Of a DNA stretch of 64,000 nucleotides, positions 1 to 9,151 are shown piece after piece. Location: positions 1 to 64,000 of the forward strand of contig CAMDKM010000004.1 in the NCBI GenBank assembly GCA_945900965.1, given 5' to 3'. Source of the DNA: Bordetella parapertussis. GTDB taxonomy: Bacteria; Pseudomonadota; Gammaproteobacteria; Burkholderiales; JACQAP01. The translations under genes were made by a program, and so were the position numbers. The notes under the pieces were generated by a model. The model was not told the DNA's origin, ran no database searches, and was given only the letters and a program-made list of their open reading frames with translations. The stretch's first letter is position 1. Each line of letters opens with the position of its first letter.

Positions 1-1
1 G

Positions 2-85
2 CCCCTAGCCCCTAGCCCCGAGCCCCTAGCCCCTAGCCCCTAGCCCCTAGCCCCTAGCCCCTAGCCCCTAGCCCCTAGCCCCTGA
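2..85. repeat. Heptamer tandem repeat (CCCCTAG)n abutting metY
   Basis: Twelve head-to-tail 7-bp units can be read from base 2 to 85. Ten are CCCCTAG, one is CCCCGAG (16-22) and the last is CCCCTGA (79-85). The array runs off the left edge, so its full length is unknown. It ends six bases before the metY ATG, so the whole visible leader of metY is repeat and no Shine-Dalgarno is seen. Each unit carries TAG. Related degenerate heptads lie at 26209-26334, 27934-28069 and 31327-31425. Confidence 0.95.
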
Positions 86-91
86 CCCATC

Positions 92-1378
92 ATGGCTGAC
101 CACGAATACGGATTCGGCACTTTGTGCCTTCATGCGGGACAGATTCCCGACGCCGCCACGGGCGCTCGGGCGGTGCCGATATACCAGACCACCTCGTTTG
201 TATTCGATTCGGCGGAGCATGCGGCGAGTCTTTTCAACCTGCAAACTTTCGGCAACGTTTACTCGCGAATCTCCAATCCGACAGTGGCTGTGTTCGAGGA
301 GCGCATGGCGGCGCTTGAAGGCGGGCGGGCGGCGCTGGCGGCGGCTTCGGGGCAGGCGGCGCAGATGTGTGCGCTGCTCACGATTCTGCGCGAGGGTGAC
401 GAGATTGTTGCGGCAAGCACACTTTATGGCGGGACTTATTCGCAGTTCGACGTAACGTTCCGTCAGTTCGGCATCAAGACACTATTCGTCAATCCGGAGG
501 ATCCGGAAAATTTCCGCAAGGCGCTGACGCCACGTACCCGGGCGCTGTACGGCGAGACGCTCGGCAATCCGCAGATCAACGTGCTCGATATCGAAGCGGT
601 TGCAAAGATCGCCAGAGAGGCCGGAGTGCCCTTGGTGATCGACAACACCTTCGCCTCGCCCTATCTTTGCCAGCCAATCAAGTTCGGCGCCGACATCGTG
701 GTGCATTCGGCCACCAAATTCATCGGCGGCCATGGCACCACCATGGGCGGAGTGGTGGTCGAGTCGGGAAAATTTCCCTGGGACAATGGCAAATATCCGA
801 TGATGACCGAGCCCTCGCGGGGATATCACGGCGTGATTTTTCACGAGACTTTCGGGGATTTCGGCTACACCATGAAATGCCGCATGGAAACCATGCGCAC
901 GCTGGGTCCGGTGTTGTCTCCCATGAGCGCCTGGATACTCCTGCAGGGGCTGGAAACGCTGCATGTGCGGGTCGAGCGTCACGTCGCCAACGCCGTGGCG
1001 GTGGCGAATTTCCTCAAAGCTCATCCGCGGGTGTCCTGGGTGAATTACCCCGGACTGCCCTCCAGCCCGCATCACGCCCTGGCAAAAAAATATCTGCCCA
1101 AAGGAACCGGTTCGATCATGACCTTCGGAATCAAGGGCGGTATGCAGGCCGGCGTGAAATTCATCGAGTCTCTGCAATTCTTCTCACACCTGGCCAACGT
1201 CGGCGATGCCAAGACCCTTGTCATCCACCCCGCCTCGACGACGCACCGGCAGTTGTCCGAGGAAGATCAGATCAATGCCGGTGTGGGCCCCGACATGATT
1301 CGACTGTCGATCGGTATCGAAGACATCAACGATATTCTCTGGGATATCGAGCAGGCGCTGGAGCAATCCAAGGGATGA
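92..1378 (+). CDS. metY: O-acetylhomoserine aminocarboxypropyltransferase (sulfhydrylase)
   Basis: PLP enzyme that makes homocysteine from O-acetylhomoserine and sulfide in cytosolic methionine synthesis. The 428-aa protein has the full length of the family. It opens with the typical YGFGTLCLHAGQIPD stretch, which supports the ATG at 92 although no Shine-Dalgarno is visible. The Cys/Met-metabolism PLP fold is clear: SRISNPT near residues 58-64, the cofactor aspartate in VIDNTFASP (D184) and the Schiff-base lysine K209 in HSATKFIGG. The extra segment around residues 225-250, before the C-terminal domain, is typical of MetY and longer than in cystathionine enzymes. The gene stands alone, with an MFS gene 270 bp downstream. 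The spacer 1379-1651 carries a few CACGGAG-type short repeats and nothing else recognised. Confidence 0.93.
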   Translation: MADHEYGFGTLCLHAGQIPDAATGARAVPIYQTTSFVFDSAEHAASLFNLQTFGNVYSRISNPTVAVFEERMAALEGGRAALAAASGQAAQMCALLTILREGDEIVAASTLYGGTYSQFDVTFRQFGIKTLFVNPEDPENFRKALTPRTRALYGETLGNPQINVLDIEAVAKIAREAGVPLVIDNTFASPYLCQPIKFGADIVVHSATKFIGGHGTTMGGVVVESGKFPWDNGKYPMMTEPSRGYHGVIFHETFGDFGYTMKCRMETMRTLGPVLSPMSAWILLQGLETLHVRVERHVANAVAVANFLKAHPRVSWVNYPGLPSSPHHALAKKYLPKGTGSIMTFGIKGGMQAGVKFIESLQFFSHLANVGDAKTLVIHPASTTHRQLSEEDQINAGVGPDMIRLSIGIEDINDILWDIEQALEQSKG

Positions 1379-1651
1379 TGTTTGAATCACGGAGAGCACG
1401 GGGAACACGGAGGAAAGGCAAGAACGAGGGAAAAAGAAGGCGTGCGCCAGATTGACCTTACCAGATCGGCGTATCGAAATTTAACGTGCCCGGTGACCAG
1501 ACGCAATACATTGCAACATGCGAACTTCCTGTAGCGTTTTCTCTCCGCGTTCTTGAGGCGGAGCACTTACGGCTGAAGCTGTCTTGCTCTGCGGGATTCC
1601 AGACATGATTTGCATCCGGTTCGCTGATCACCGTTTACCGTACTCCGGCAT

Positions 1652-2842
1652 TTGGCAGTGAAAAGCTTCATCGTCCCGCTGGTCGTCACGCTTGCCATTC
1701 AGATTCAGGCATCGCTGATGGTATTTACGCCACCGGTATTGGCGCCGGCCGCACAGGGCGATGTTGGCGTGCGAGCGTCAGCCGTGGGCATCATTACGGC
1801 GCTGATTTATGCGACTTCGGTTGCCTCGGCGCTTTTGTCTGCATACCTGCTTGATCGAGTGGGCGCCATCCGCGTCAGTCAATTGTGCCTGCTGTTCTGC
1901 TCCGCGGGCATGGCCATGATGGCGGTGCCCCACCCACTTGTAATTTGCGCAGGGGCAATTGTGGTGGGCCTTGGATATGGCGCGGTGACTCCCGCTTCTT
2001 CAACCGTCCTGGCTGATCGGGTTCCGCTGCCCCTGAGGCCCTTCATCTTTTCCTTGAAGCAGACCGGTGTGCCCATCGGGGGCGCCATTGCCGGCGCCAT
2101 GGTGCCGCTCCTGATCGGCGGTTTTGGATGGCAGGTTGCGGCGCTTGGCGTGGCTCTGGCAGGTGCGCTGGTCGTTTTGGCGGCACAGGCAGTCCAGGCA
2201 GAAGTCGACTCGGCCAGTCGCATCAAGAAAGACACGCATGGCAGCGGCTTGATGGGCCCGCTGCGGCTGGTTTTCAAGCATCGCCCTCTGCGGGAATTGG
2301 CCGTTGCATCATTCACCTATTCCGGCATGCAGATGTGCCTGGGGTCCTACCTGGTCGTTTCGCTGATCGACCTCGCCGGTTTTTCCCTGGCCCAAGCGGG
2401 GGCCGCCTTGTCGGTGGCGATGATTTCGGGAGCGCTGGCGAGACTTTTTTGCGGGGCCATTGCCGACAATTGGCTCAGTTCTCGCCGCCTGCTGGGCATT
2501 TTGGGCGTGAGCATGTCGCTGTCGGCGTTCGTCATTGCCTCGATCGGGTCCCGATGGCCGGCAGTACTCGTATATGTTGCGGCACTTTGTTATGGCGCCA
2601 CGGCGGTAGGTTGGAATGGCGTTTACCTCGCCGAAGTGGCTCGCATTGCCCCGCCCGGTCGGGCCGGGGCGGCGACGGGCGCCTCGTTGGCTATCACTTA
2701 TTCAGGCGTGGTGGCGCTTCCCTTGTTGTTCTGGGCTGTGCATACCGCCAGCGGCGGTTACACGGCATCTTTTCTGGTAATCGGGTTGCTCACGTTGTGG
2801 CGCGGTCTGTTGTTTCTGAGTCGCATGCCCGTCCGGAGTTAG
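1652..2842 (+). CDS. MFS transporter
   Basis: Predicted inner-membrane permease of the major facilitator superfamily, 396 aa with about 12 hydrophobic segments. The loop after TM2 reads [12 protein letters not shown], a divergent form of the MFS motif A region (G-x-L-a-D-r-x-G-r). A hydrophilic central loop (about residues 182-205) separates the two six-helix halves. The start is TTG at 1652; GTG at 1658 is equally possible and no strong Shine-Dalgarno decides it. The nearest subfamily by feel is CynX/NimT-like MFS proteins, but the substrate cannot be read. It is followed 55 bp later by a histidine kinase on the same strand, which does not by itself indicate a functional link. Confidence 0.8.
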   Translation: MAVKSFIVPLVVTLAIQIQASLMVFTPPVLAPAAQGDVGVRASAVGIITALIYATSVASALLSAYLLDRVGAIRVSQLCLLFCSAGMAMMAVPHPLVICAGAIVVGLGYGAVTPASSTVLADRVPLPLRPFIFSLKQTGVPIGGAIAGAMVPLLIGGFGWQVAALGVALAGALVVLAAQAVQAEVDSASRIKKDTHGSGLMGPLRLVFKHRPLRELAVASFTYSGMQMCLGSYLVVSLIDLAGFSLAQAGAALSVAMISGALARLFCGAIADNWLSSRRLLGILGVSMSLSAFVIASIGSRWPAVLVYVAALCYGATAVGWNGVYLAEVARIAPPGRAGAATGASLAITYSGVVALPLLFWAVHTASGGYTASFLVIGLLTLWRGLLFLSRMPVRS

Positions 2843-2897
2843 TCCGACGCTGGTCTCTTATTTGCTTATCTTGTCGCCAGGAGGTGGAAGAGTATTC

Positions 2898-5279
2898 ATG
2901 GACAACTTGGCAATTTCCCCGGTGATCGAAGCTTCTCCCCAGTCAACGAAACGTAAGGCCCGCCCCAAGTGGTTGCTCATGTACATGGCGCTGGCGACCT
3001 TCGACCTGTTGACGGTCTGCGTGAGTCTTTATCTCAACCACCGGATCATGGGCATCTATGAGGTGTCGGTGGAAATTAATCAGCTCTGGGCGAACCGGCT
3101 TATCGACTATGACGAATTACGCTCCCTGGCCGGCGAGGTCAATGCGCCTGGTAATGACGTGTTCGACTCGCATGCCGTTCAGGCCGAATCTGCCAGGATG
3201 TTGAAGGCGCGCGCCGTGTTTGACGAGCGAATACAAGTTGCCCGCACCGAAATCGCGGAAGAGCCCGATATAGAACAGCGCGATGCGGTGCTGGCCAGCA
3301 TGGACAGGGTGGCCGAGGACATGAACAAGATGAGCGCCGAAGCCGAATTGATATTTTCGTTCTTCGCGCAGGGTAAGGCGGAAGCCGCCGGGTCTCGAAT
3401 GGCCACCATGGACCGGAAATACGCGCAATTGAACAGCGCGTTCGCCAGACTGAGTGGACAGGTCTATGCGATTCAAAGGCATCACTTCGATGAGCAGCTT
3501 GGTCTTGCCAAAATGCTGCGCAGTCTGGAGTACGTAATTGCGTTCGGGATTCTGCTCATGATTGGGGGCGCGGCTTTTTATGGTCGCCGCGTTGCGCGCC
3601 AAGTCGAACTGGCGGCAGCCGAGCAGGAGCAAAGACTTCGGGACCAGGTTGCGGCCAAGGAGGCCGAGGCAGCCAACCGCGCCAAATCGACGTTTCTCGC
3701 GAATATGAGTCATGAAATTCGCACGCCAATGAATGGTGTACTTGGCATGACCGACCTGTTGCTCAGCACTGAGTTGGACGAAAAGCAGCATCGCTACGCG
3801 ATGAACATCAGTAAATCGGCCAGCGCACTACTGGAAATCGTCAACGATGTCCTGGATTTCTCGAAGATTGAAGCAGGCAAGCTTGAACTCGAGGAGTCAA
3901 ATTTCAATGTGTCCGAGCTGGTCGCGGAAATATCCGACATGTTATTGGGATTGTGCCGTGACAAGGACATCGAACTGGGCTGGCGTATTGACGAAGACGT
4001 GCCCCCTGTCGTGCGTGGGGACCCAGGCCGGCTGCGCCAGGTATTGATCAACCTGGCCGGAAACGCCATCAAATTTACCGATCGCGGGAGCGTATTGATC
4101 GAAGTCCACCAGGTCCCGGTGCCCGCCTCAGAAGAGGGCTCATGCGTACTGGAATTCTCGGTGCGAGATACAGGCATTGGCATCGAACCGGAAAAGTTGG
4201 ACCACTTGTTCAACGCCTTTGCCCAAGTAGATGGATCGACCACGCGACGTTATGGCGGAACCGGGCTTGGGCTCGCTATATCACGCCAACTTGTCAATCT
4301 GATGGGCGGAGGCATTTACGTCGAGAGCACACCCGGAACCGGCTCCAGGTTCAGTTTCACCGCGAAATTCCGAGCAGGCCAAGGGGCGGCGTCCGACCGC
4401 CCTGTGGGTGAGGGTTTACCCGATCTTGACATGCCCGACGCCGTTTCCCGACTGCCGGCCCGTCGATTGGCGGGCGAGCGGCTGGGCATGCGAGTGCTGC
4501 TAGTCGACGACAACGCCATCAACCAGGAAGTCGCCGCCTTCATGCTGGGCGAACTGGGGTGCGAGGTTGATCTCGCCGGCAATGGGAGAATGGCGCTCGA
4601 CATGACGGCACAAACCCGCTACGACACGATACTCATGGACTGCCAGATGCCCGAGATGGATGGGTTCGAGGCCACGAAAAACATTCGCGCAAGCGAGGCA
4701 AGCGAAAATGCTGGCCACAGAACACCCATCATTGCACTGACAGCCAGTGCGATTGTGGGTGATCGAGAGCGCTGTATCGCCGCAGGCATGGACGATTATC
4801 TCGCCAAACCCTTCAAGTCCGAGCAGTTGCTGACCATCCTTCGCCCATGGGCGGGAAAGCGGGCCTTAAGGCTCATTGCGCCCGACGCTCAATTTGCACC
4901 GGAAGAGGTGCCCTCTGCCGGGATAGACTGCAAGGCGCTCATGCAAAGCCTGGACATGGGCGGGCGCACCGACCTAACGTTGGCGATCAAGTTGATCGGC
5001 ATTTTCTTGAGAGACACACCGGCTTGGCTCGAGTCGTTTCGAGACGGGCTGGCAAGGGGCGATCGGGCGCAGGTCGAACGCGCGACCCACAGCATCAAAT
5101 CCTCGGCGGCAATCGTTGCGGCTCACGCGCTGTCACGCAGCGCCGCCAACGCGGAATCGCATGCCCGCGAGGGACGTATGGACGAGGTATCGGTGCTGAT
5201 GCCGGAAATCAACCAATTCTTCAATCTGGCCGCGGGGCAGTTGGCGGCAATTCGCGACGAACTCCGAATTGCCTCTTAG
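2898..5279 (+). CDS. Hybrid sensor histidine kinase with REC and Hpt domains (BarA/TorS-like architecture)
   Basis: Membrane-bound tripartite phosphorelay kinase, 793 aa from ATG 2898, which has AGGAGGT about 12 bases upstream. An upstream in-frame TTG at 2862 is less likely. Order: TM1 (about 23-45), a roughly 160-residue helical periplasmic sensor, TM2 (about 205-225), a short coiled linker, HisKA with H272 in [12 protein letters not shown], HATPase_c with NLAGNAIKF and GTGLGLAIS, a receiver domain with D581 in [12 protein letters not shown], and a C-terminal Hpt domain with H731 in [10 protein letters not shown]. All phosphotransfer residues are present. No response regulator gene is adjacent, so the output partner is elsewhere. 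The sensor lacks a recognisable PAS or CHASE domain, so the signal is unknown. Confidence 0.93.
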   Translation: MDNLAISPVIEASPQSTKRKARPKWLLMYMALATFDLLTVCVSLYLNHRIMGIYEVSVEINQLWANRLIDYDELRSLAGEVNAPGNDVFDSHAVQAESARMLKARAVFDERIQVARTEIAEEPDIEQRDAVLASMDRVAEDMNKMSAEAELIFSFFAQGKAEAAGSRMATMDRKYAQLNSAFARLSGQVYAIQRHHFDEQLGLAKMLRSLEYVIAFGILLMIGGAAFYGRRVARQVELAAAEQEQRLRDQVAAKEAEAANRAKSTFLANMSHEIRTPMNGVLGMTDLLLSTELDEKQHRYAMNISKSASALLEIVNDVLDFSKIEAGKLELEESNFNVSELVAEISDMLLGLCRDKDIELGWRIDEDVPPVVRGDPGRLRQVLINLAGNAIKFTDRGSVLIEVHQVPVPASEEGSCVLEFSVRDTGIGIEPEKLDHLFNAFAQVDGSTTRRYGGTGLGLAISRQLVNLMGGGIYVESTPGTGSRFSFTAKFRAGQGAASDRPVGEGLPDLDMPDAVSRLPARRLAGERLGMRVLLVDDNAINQEVAAFMLGELGCEVDLAGNGRMALDMTAQTRYDTILMDCQMPEMDGFEATKNIRASEASENAGHRTPIIALTASAIVGDRERCIAAGMDDYLAKPFKSEQLLTILRPWAGKRALRLIAPDAQFAPEEVPSAGIDCKALMQSLDMGGRTDLTLAIKLIGIFLRDTPAWLESFRDGLARGDRAQVERATHSIKSSAAIVAAHALSRSAANAESHAREGRMDEVSVLMPEINQFFNLAAGQLAAIRDELRIAS

Positions 5280-5300
5280 CGCATGAGCGGAATGCGCTAA
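5276..5300. terminator. Perfect palindrome spanning both convergent stop codons
   Basis: TTAGCGCAT, then a 7-base loop, then ATGCGCTAA: nine-base arms with no mismatch. The left arm contains the kinase TAG (5277-5279) and the right arm contains the stop of the convergent gene (5297-5299 on minus). There is no T-run on either side, so it may be a weak bidirectional terminator or a 3'-end-protecting hairpin. Confidence 0.6.
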
Positions 5301-5743
5301 GACTTGAAGGCCGACTGGCGTTTGGCCAGTTGCCAGCGGCCATCGCGCTTGACCCAGACATTCAAATAACGCAAGTCCGCCTTGCGGCGCTCGCCACCAA
5401 TTTCAAGATCCAGACGCGTGTCGCCGGCCGCAGTGGCGATGTCACCGTAGACGTTCACCTTCACGTCGTAGCGTTCGTAACTGAAAATCTTCACGGTCCG
5501 GCTCATCATCTGCTTGATGTAACCGGCCTTGTCGTTGATTTTGCCGTTGGGCTGGTGATACATGAATTCCTCGGCCAAAGTTCTGGCGAGCGCGTCGGGA
5601 TCCACTGCAACCATCGACTGATAGCGCGCCTCCTCAACCGCGTGGATGTCCTCGACGTCACCGGCGAATGCCGGCAGGCAGACTGCGCTCGTAGCGGCAA
5701 AAGTCCAAGCCGCGATAGTCTTCTTGCAGATTGCGATATTCAT
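5297..5743 (-). CDS. Secreted nuclear transport factor 2-like (DUF4440/SnoaL-type) protein
   Basis: 148 aa from ATG 5743, preceded by AAGGAG seven bases upstream; the longer open frame to 5824 has no such site. Residues 1-27 form a signal peptide (KKT start, hydrophobic core, cleavage near AFA-GD), so the protein is periplasmic. The rest has the NTF2-like pattern of DUF4440 proteins: an N-terminal helix ending in EEARYQSMVAVD, then LARTLAEEFMYHQPNGKINDKAGYI, and a C-terminal strand DGRWQLAKRQSAF. Family members are small ligand-binding or degenerate enzyme folds, so no reaction can be assigned. It is convergent with the kinase, sharing the palindrome at 5276-5300. Confidence 0.75.
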   Translation of the reverse strand: MNIAICKKTIAAWTFAATSAVCLPAFAGDVEDIHAVEEARYQSMVAVDPDALARTLAEEFMYHQPNGKINDKAGYIKQMMSRTVKIFSYERYDVKVNVYGDIATAAGDTRLDLEIGGERRKADLRYLNVWVKRDGRWQLAKRQSAFKS

Positions 5744-5825
5744 TCTTGTGCTCCTTGGTGGTTTGTTATGGCTTTCTTCCGATAAAAAACAACTCTCCGT
5801 GGTGAGAGATCGAGAATATGTCACT

Positions 5826-6714
5826 TCAGCTTAACTTTCCTTCATCTGCAGCCTCACCGAGCAGGCCGCCAGCATCGCGTTCGTCGAGTTCCAGCTTTGG
5901 AATAGCGGACTTGAGACGTTTCTCCACTACCTTGATGTGTTCGGCTGGCGGGATATTTTCAGGCGGCGTGCCGCCGATGCGCGCAATGGCGTCACGAACT
6001 TCCTTGCCGACTTGTTCGTGCGTCTGTATGGCTTGGGACTGGTTCTGCACTCGCTCACGACCCAATTTGTCCAGAGTCTGCGTCATACGGAATTGATTGG
6101 CGGCCAGTTCGGTGGCGTTCATGCGGTCGAGGAGATTGTCTTTGTCGGGAATAGCCTTGCGCACCTTGATGGCATCGCGCCCCAGGTCGCCATACAGGCC
6201 CTTGTACCCGGCATCGTGAAATACACCGAACATCTTGTTCTGCACCCCGGCATCCTGAGCCGCACCGGACAATGCCTTGAATTCCTCGGCTGTCTGCTTG
6301 CGCAGTTCCAGCCGCTCCATATCTGCCGCAGCCTGGTCGCTCAATTCTTGACGGCGGGTCTGAATGGCTCAAATATCTTTGAGCCTGCGCGATTTCCGGC
6401 TTGCGCGGGTCGCCGTTCTGAGCGATGAGGTAGCAGGCGAAGCGAGAAAGGTGATAATCGTCTACCAGTTGAACGGCACCCTTCCCCCCGGTGATCGGTT
6501 TGCCGGCGCCGGCAAAGTGATGATCAGGGCTGTTTCCTGATTCTTTACAGGAAGTTTTGGCGCGCTCGATTGCCTGCTCGAACCGACGCCACTGACTGTA
6601 GCCGAGCAGTGGTTGCAAGTCTCGAGCGCTCCAGTACTCTGCGCCGTGGGTGTTAGTCAGCTTCAGATCCTCGAAGGTCTTTCCACCGAGGGCGGGCAAT
6701 GACTTTTCGCTCAT
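5826..6714 (-). pseudogene. dinD: dinD-like DNA-damage-inducible protein D, frameshifted
   Basis: Two overlapping minus frames together give one DinD-like protein of about 295 residues. The N-terminal part from ATG 6714 (AGGAGG upstream) reads LKLTNTHGAEYWSARDLQPL and later QNGDPRKPEIAQAQRY, close to E. coli DinD as I remember it. The frame then needs a shift near 6370, after which KALSGAAQDAGVQNKMFGVF, GYKGLYGDLG and TELAANQFRMTQT follow in the second frame down to 5826. At the break the DNA has one base more than YFAIQTRRQ-like continuation needs. DinD blocks RecA activities in E. coli. No clear LexA box is seen upstream. The shift may be genuine or a sequencing error. Confidence 0.8.
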
Positions 6715-6785
6715 CTCGATCCTCCTAAGCCTGGATGTCGCCAGCACAAAACGCATTATCGCGCATATGCGGTTTTAACCTGGCG

Positions 6786-7649
6786 CTAATACAGGAACGA
6801 TTCGATCGCGCGGGCAAATTCCTTCGGCTGATCCAGGTGCATCATATGGCCCGATTCCGCGATGGTTTGTTCGCGCAGCGACTGGTAACAGGCGCGATAG
6901 CTGTCCATCAGAGCCTGGTCGCCTTTCATCCATTTCAGTACCCACTCTCCGTCGCCCCAAAGCCACAGGGTCGGCGCCGTGATACGTTTCCAGCAGGCCA
7001 TGGCTTCTTCGACCCGGTAGAGCACGGGATTCACCATCTTGTGGCAGGGGTCGGCGCGCAGATGGATCCGGCCGTCGGACCTTTTTTCAGCCCAATGCGG
7101 CGCGAGAAATTGGGCACGTTCGTCGCTCAAGCGTGGATTGTTTGTTTTCAATCGTTGCGCGACTTCGTCGTACGAAATATAGGGCTTCAAGCCCGGCAGT
7201 TGGCGATTTTCGCCCAACCATTGCGCGTAACGATCCGGCGCTTTTTCGGGGCGGGTTGCGGGCAGGCCGAAGCCCTCGGCCAGCACCAGTTTTTCCACTC
7301 GTTCCGGACGGATGCCAGCGTAAAGATTGGCCACATTGCCTCCCATGCTGTGGCCCACCAGTTTTGCCGGTACATCGGGACAGAAGTGCTGAAGCAGCGC
7401 ATCCAGATCGGCGATGTAGTCTGGAAACCAATAGCCTTGGTGAGTCCATTCAGACATGCCGAAGCCCCGCCAGTCCGGCGCGATCACATGCCAGTCGTGC
7501 TGGAATTCATCGACCGTGAACTGGAATGAAGCCGAAACATCCATCCAGCCATGCAGAAGGAACAGGGGTGGCGCGGCTTCGTTGCCCCAGGTGCGCACGT
7601 GGTAGCGCAGGCCGCGAATCGGCAAAACATGGGAGCCATGCGCCTTCAT
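6786..7649 (-). CDS. Alpha/beta-fold hydrolase
   Basis: 287 aa from ATG 7649, whose ATGA overlaps the stop of the upstream isomerase gene, so the two are translationally coupled. The fold signatures are clear: oxyanion loop LLHGWMDVSASF (about 31-42), nucleophile elbow GHSMGG with S101, acid region near LWLWGDGEWV, and the catalytic histidine in ESGHMMHLD near the C-terminus, with the final helix FARAIESFLY. The substrate cannot be read. Pairing with a 2-hydroxychromene-2-carboxylate isomerase-type gene hints at aromatic or thiol chemistry, but this pair also occurs as generic housekeeping genes in betaproteobacteria. Confidence 0.88.
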   Translation of the reverse strand: MKAHGSHVLPIRGLRYHVRTWGNEAAPPLFLLHGWMDVSASFQFTVDEFQHDWHVIAPDWRGFGMSEWTHQGYWFPDYIADLDALLQHFCPDVPAKLVGHSMGGNVANLYAGIRPERVEKLVLAEGFGLPATRPEKAPDRYAQWLGENRQLPGLKPYISYDEVAQRLKTNNPRLSDERAQFLAPHWAEKRSDGRIHLRADPCHKMVNPVLYRVEEAMACWKRITAPTLWLWGDGEWVLKWMKGDQALMDSYRACYQSLREQTIAESGHMMHLDQPKEFARAIESFLY

Positions 7650-8281
7650 GGGCGCTTGCGTACGATGCCGACCGGCAGGGAATGCGCGCGGGCATATTCT
7701 CCGGAGGAAAATTTGCCTGGGTTTGCCAGGCAATCGAGCAGCATCGGCCCGGCATCGAATCCCCAGAAACACTCGCCGTTCACGACAAAAGTCGGTACAC
7801 CCCACACACCTGCCACCAAGGCCTCATTGGTGTTCTTTCGGAGTTGAGTCTTGACCCCTTCGGATGCGATGCGGTTTTCGGCATCTTGCAGGCCGAGCGA
7901 AGTGGCCAGGACATTGAACTCGGCCGGATCGGACGTGTCGCGGCCCTGCCCCCAGATGAACGCGAAGATTTTGCGTACCACGACCATTTCGGCATCCAGG
8001 GCAATGGCGAGTCGCAGTGCCGGCAGGGGACTAAAAGGATGACGCGCTGGCAGCTTCATCGGCACGCCGTGGCGTTCGGCCAGCCATAAGCCTTGTCGAT
8101 AAGTAAAGGTGCGTTTGGCGGGAATTTCCGCGGGGCCCAGCGTGCCGGCCTTATCCAGCAGCGCGCCGAATAGCACCGGTTTGATGTTCAACCGAACATC
8201 CGGCGGCAGTTGCGGGAACCGCTCGCACTGAAGATAGGCATAGGGCGAGATGAAATCAAAGTACCAGTCCACGGTGCGCAT
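7646..8281 (-). CDS. 2-hydroxychromene-2-carboxylate isomerase family protein (DsbA/kappa-GST fold)
   Basis: 211 aa with the family start WYFDFISPYAYL, where S12 occupies the catalytic thiol-activating position of the glutathione-dependent isomerases. The mid-region LPARHPFSPLPALRLAIAL and the C-terminal GVWGVPTFVVNGECFWG are also diagnostic. There is no CxxC, so it is not a disulfide oxidase. In naphthalene catabolism the enzyme isomerises the chromene intermediate; no other naphthalene gene is present, so the true substrate is unknown. First gene of a two-gene unit with the alpha/beta hydrolase (four-base overlap). Confidence 0.85.
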   Translation of the reverse strand: MRTVDWYFDFISPYAYLQCERFPQLPPDVRLNIKPVLFGALLDKAGTLGPAEIPAKRTFTYRQGLWLAERHGVPMKLPARHPFSPLPALRLAIALDAEMVVVRKIFAFIWGQGRDTSDPAEFNVLATSLGLQDAENRIASEGVKTQLRKNTNEALVAGVWGVPTFVVNGECFWGFDAGPMLLDCLANPGKFSSGEYARAHSLPVGIVRKRP

Positions 8282-8365
8282 GGTCTATTCCTGTCCGGTC
8301 ATGGGTTCGGCATCTTAATGTTAAAACCATGACAATCGCCGCCCGCCGGGTTTCGCGGGCAGTGT

Positions 8366-9088
8366 TCATGCCGAAACGGCGGGATTAAGCTTTTCGTCGA
8401 GTGCGACACGTTGATCGAAGACGAAGCAGTGTCCAGTAAAATGAGCGCCGCCACAGTCTTCGAAATATTGCAGGATGCCGCCATCGAGTTGAAACACATT
8501 GCGAAAACCCTTCTTCGCCATCAGCGGCGCGGCTTTTTCACAGCGGATGCCGCCGGTGCAAAAGGTGACGACGGTCTTGTCCTTAAACGAAGGATCGAGT
8601 TGATCCACCGCCGAGGGAAACTCGCCAAAGGATTTGAGTTTCAGATCGACGGCGTTTTGAAAACTGCCGGTGGCGACTTCGAATTCATTGCGGGTGTCGA
8701 TCAGCACTACGTCGCGGCCTTCATCCAGCCAACGCTTTAATTCTGCGGGGGCAAGGGCCGGCGCGCGTTGCTCGGCCGGATTCGGGCCCGGTACCCGAAG
8801 TGTGATGATTTCTTGCTTGATCTTGACCCGCATCCGGTCGAAGGGCTGGAAAACCGAAATGCTGTGCTTGAAATGCAGACCGGTAAAACGAGGATCGGCG
8901 TATATCAGCGCCTGAAAATGATTCGTGGCTGGTTCGTCACCCGCGAGGACGATGTTGATGCCCTCGGCGCTCAACAGGATGGTGCCCTTGAGTCCCAGTT
9001 CGCGGCAAGTGTGCTCCAACCGGAGTTTTAAGTCGCGGAGTGCGTCCAGCGCGACGAATTTGTAACCGGCAAGATTGACAAACTGCAT
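8366..9088 (-). CDS. trhO: tRNA uridine(34) hydroxylase / rhodanese-domain protein TrhO
   Basis: 240 aa. An N-terminal acylphosphatase-like domain (about 1-95, with GTILLSAEGINIVLAG) is followed by a rhodanese domain (about 112-225). The active-site cysteine is C177 in VTFCTGGIRCEKA, with the second family cysteine C183. This is the YceA/TrhO family, which hydroxylates U34 of some tRNAs during 5-hydroxyuridine modification. The E. coli enzyme is about 350 aa; this one lacks the C-terminal extension, like other short betaproteobacterial members. It has its own spacer on both sides and is probably monocistronic. Confidence 0.87.
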   Translation of the reverse strand: MQFVNLAGYKFVALDALRDLKLRLEHTCRELGLKGTILLSAEGINIVLAGDEPATNHFQALIYADPRFTGLHFKHSISVFQPFDRMRVKIKQEIITLRVPGPNPAEQRAPALAPAELKRWLDEGRDVVLIDTRNEFEVATGSFQNAVDLKLKSFGEFPSAVDQLDPSFKDKTVVTFCTGGIRCEKAAPLMAKKGFRNVFQLDGGILQYFEDCGGAHFTGHCFVFDQRVALDEKLNPAVSA

Positions 9089-9151
9089 GGGGAAACGCGC
9101 AAACGATAAAAGAGACCAGCATTTTACCCATCCCCGAGGCCCGGTGAGAGC

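Noticed and set aside
482-1177. Long open frame (231 aa) opposite metY
   Set aside because: It lies wholly antisense to metY and reads as histidine- and glycine-rich composition with no domain; a G+C-rich shadow frame.
4847-5785. 312-aa frame across the histidine kinase C-terminus and the next gene
   Set aside because: Overlaps Hpt coding sequence and the DUF4440 gene on the opposite strand; rich in R and H and lacks any motif.
6720-6800. LexA box upstream of dinD
   Set aside because: CTG and CAG halves occur, but the spacings are 8 and 9 bases and not the 10 needed for CTG-N10-CAG.
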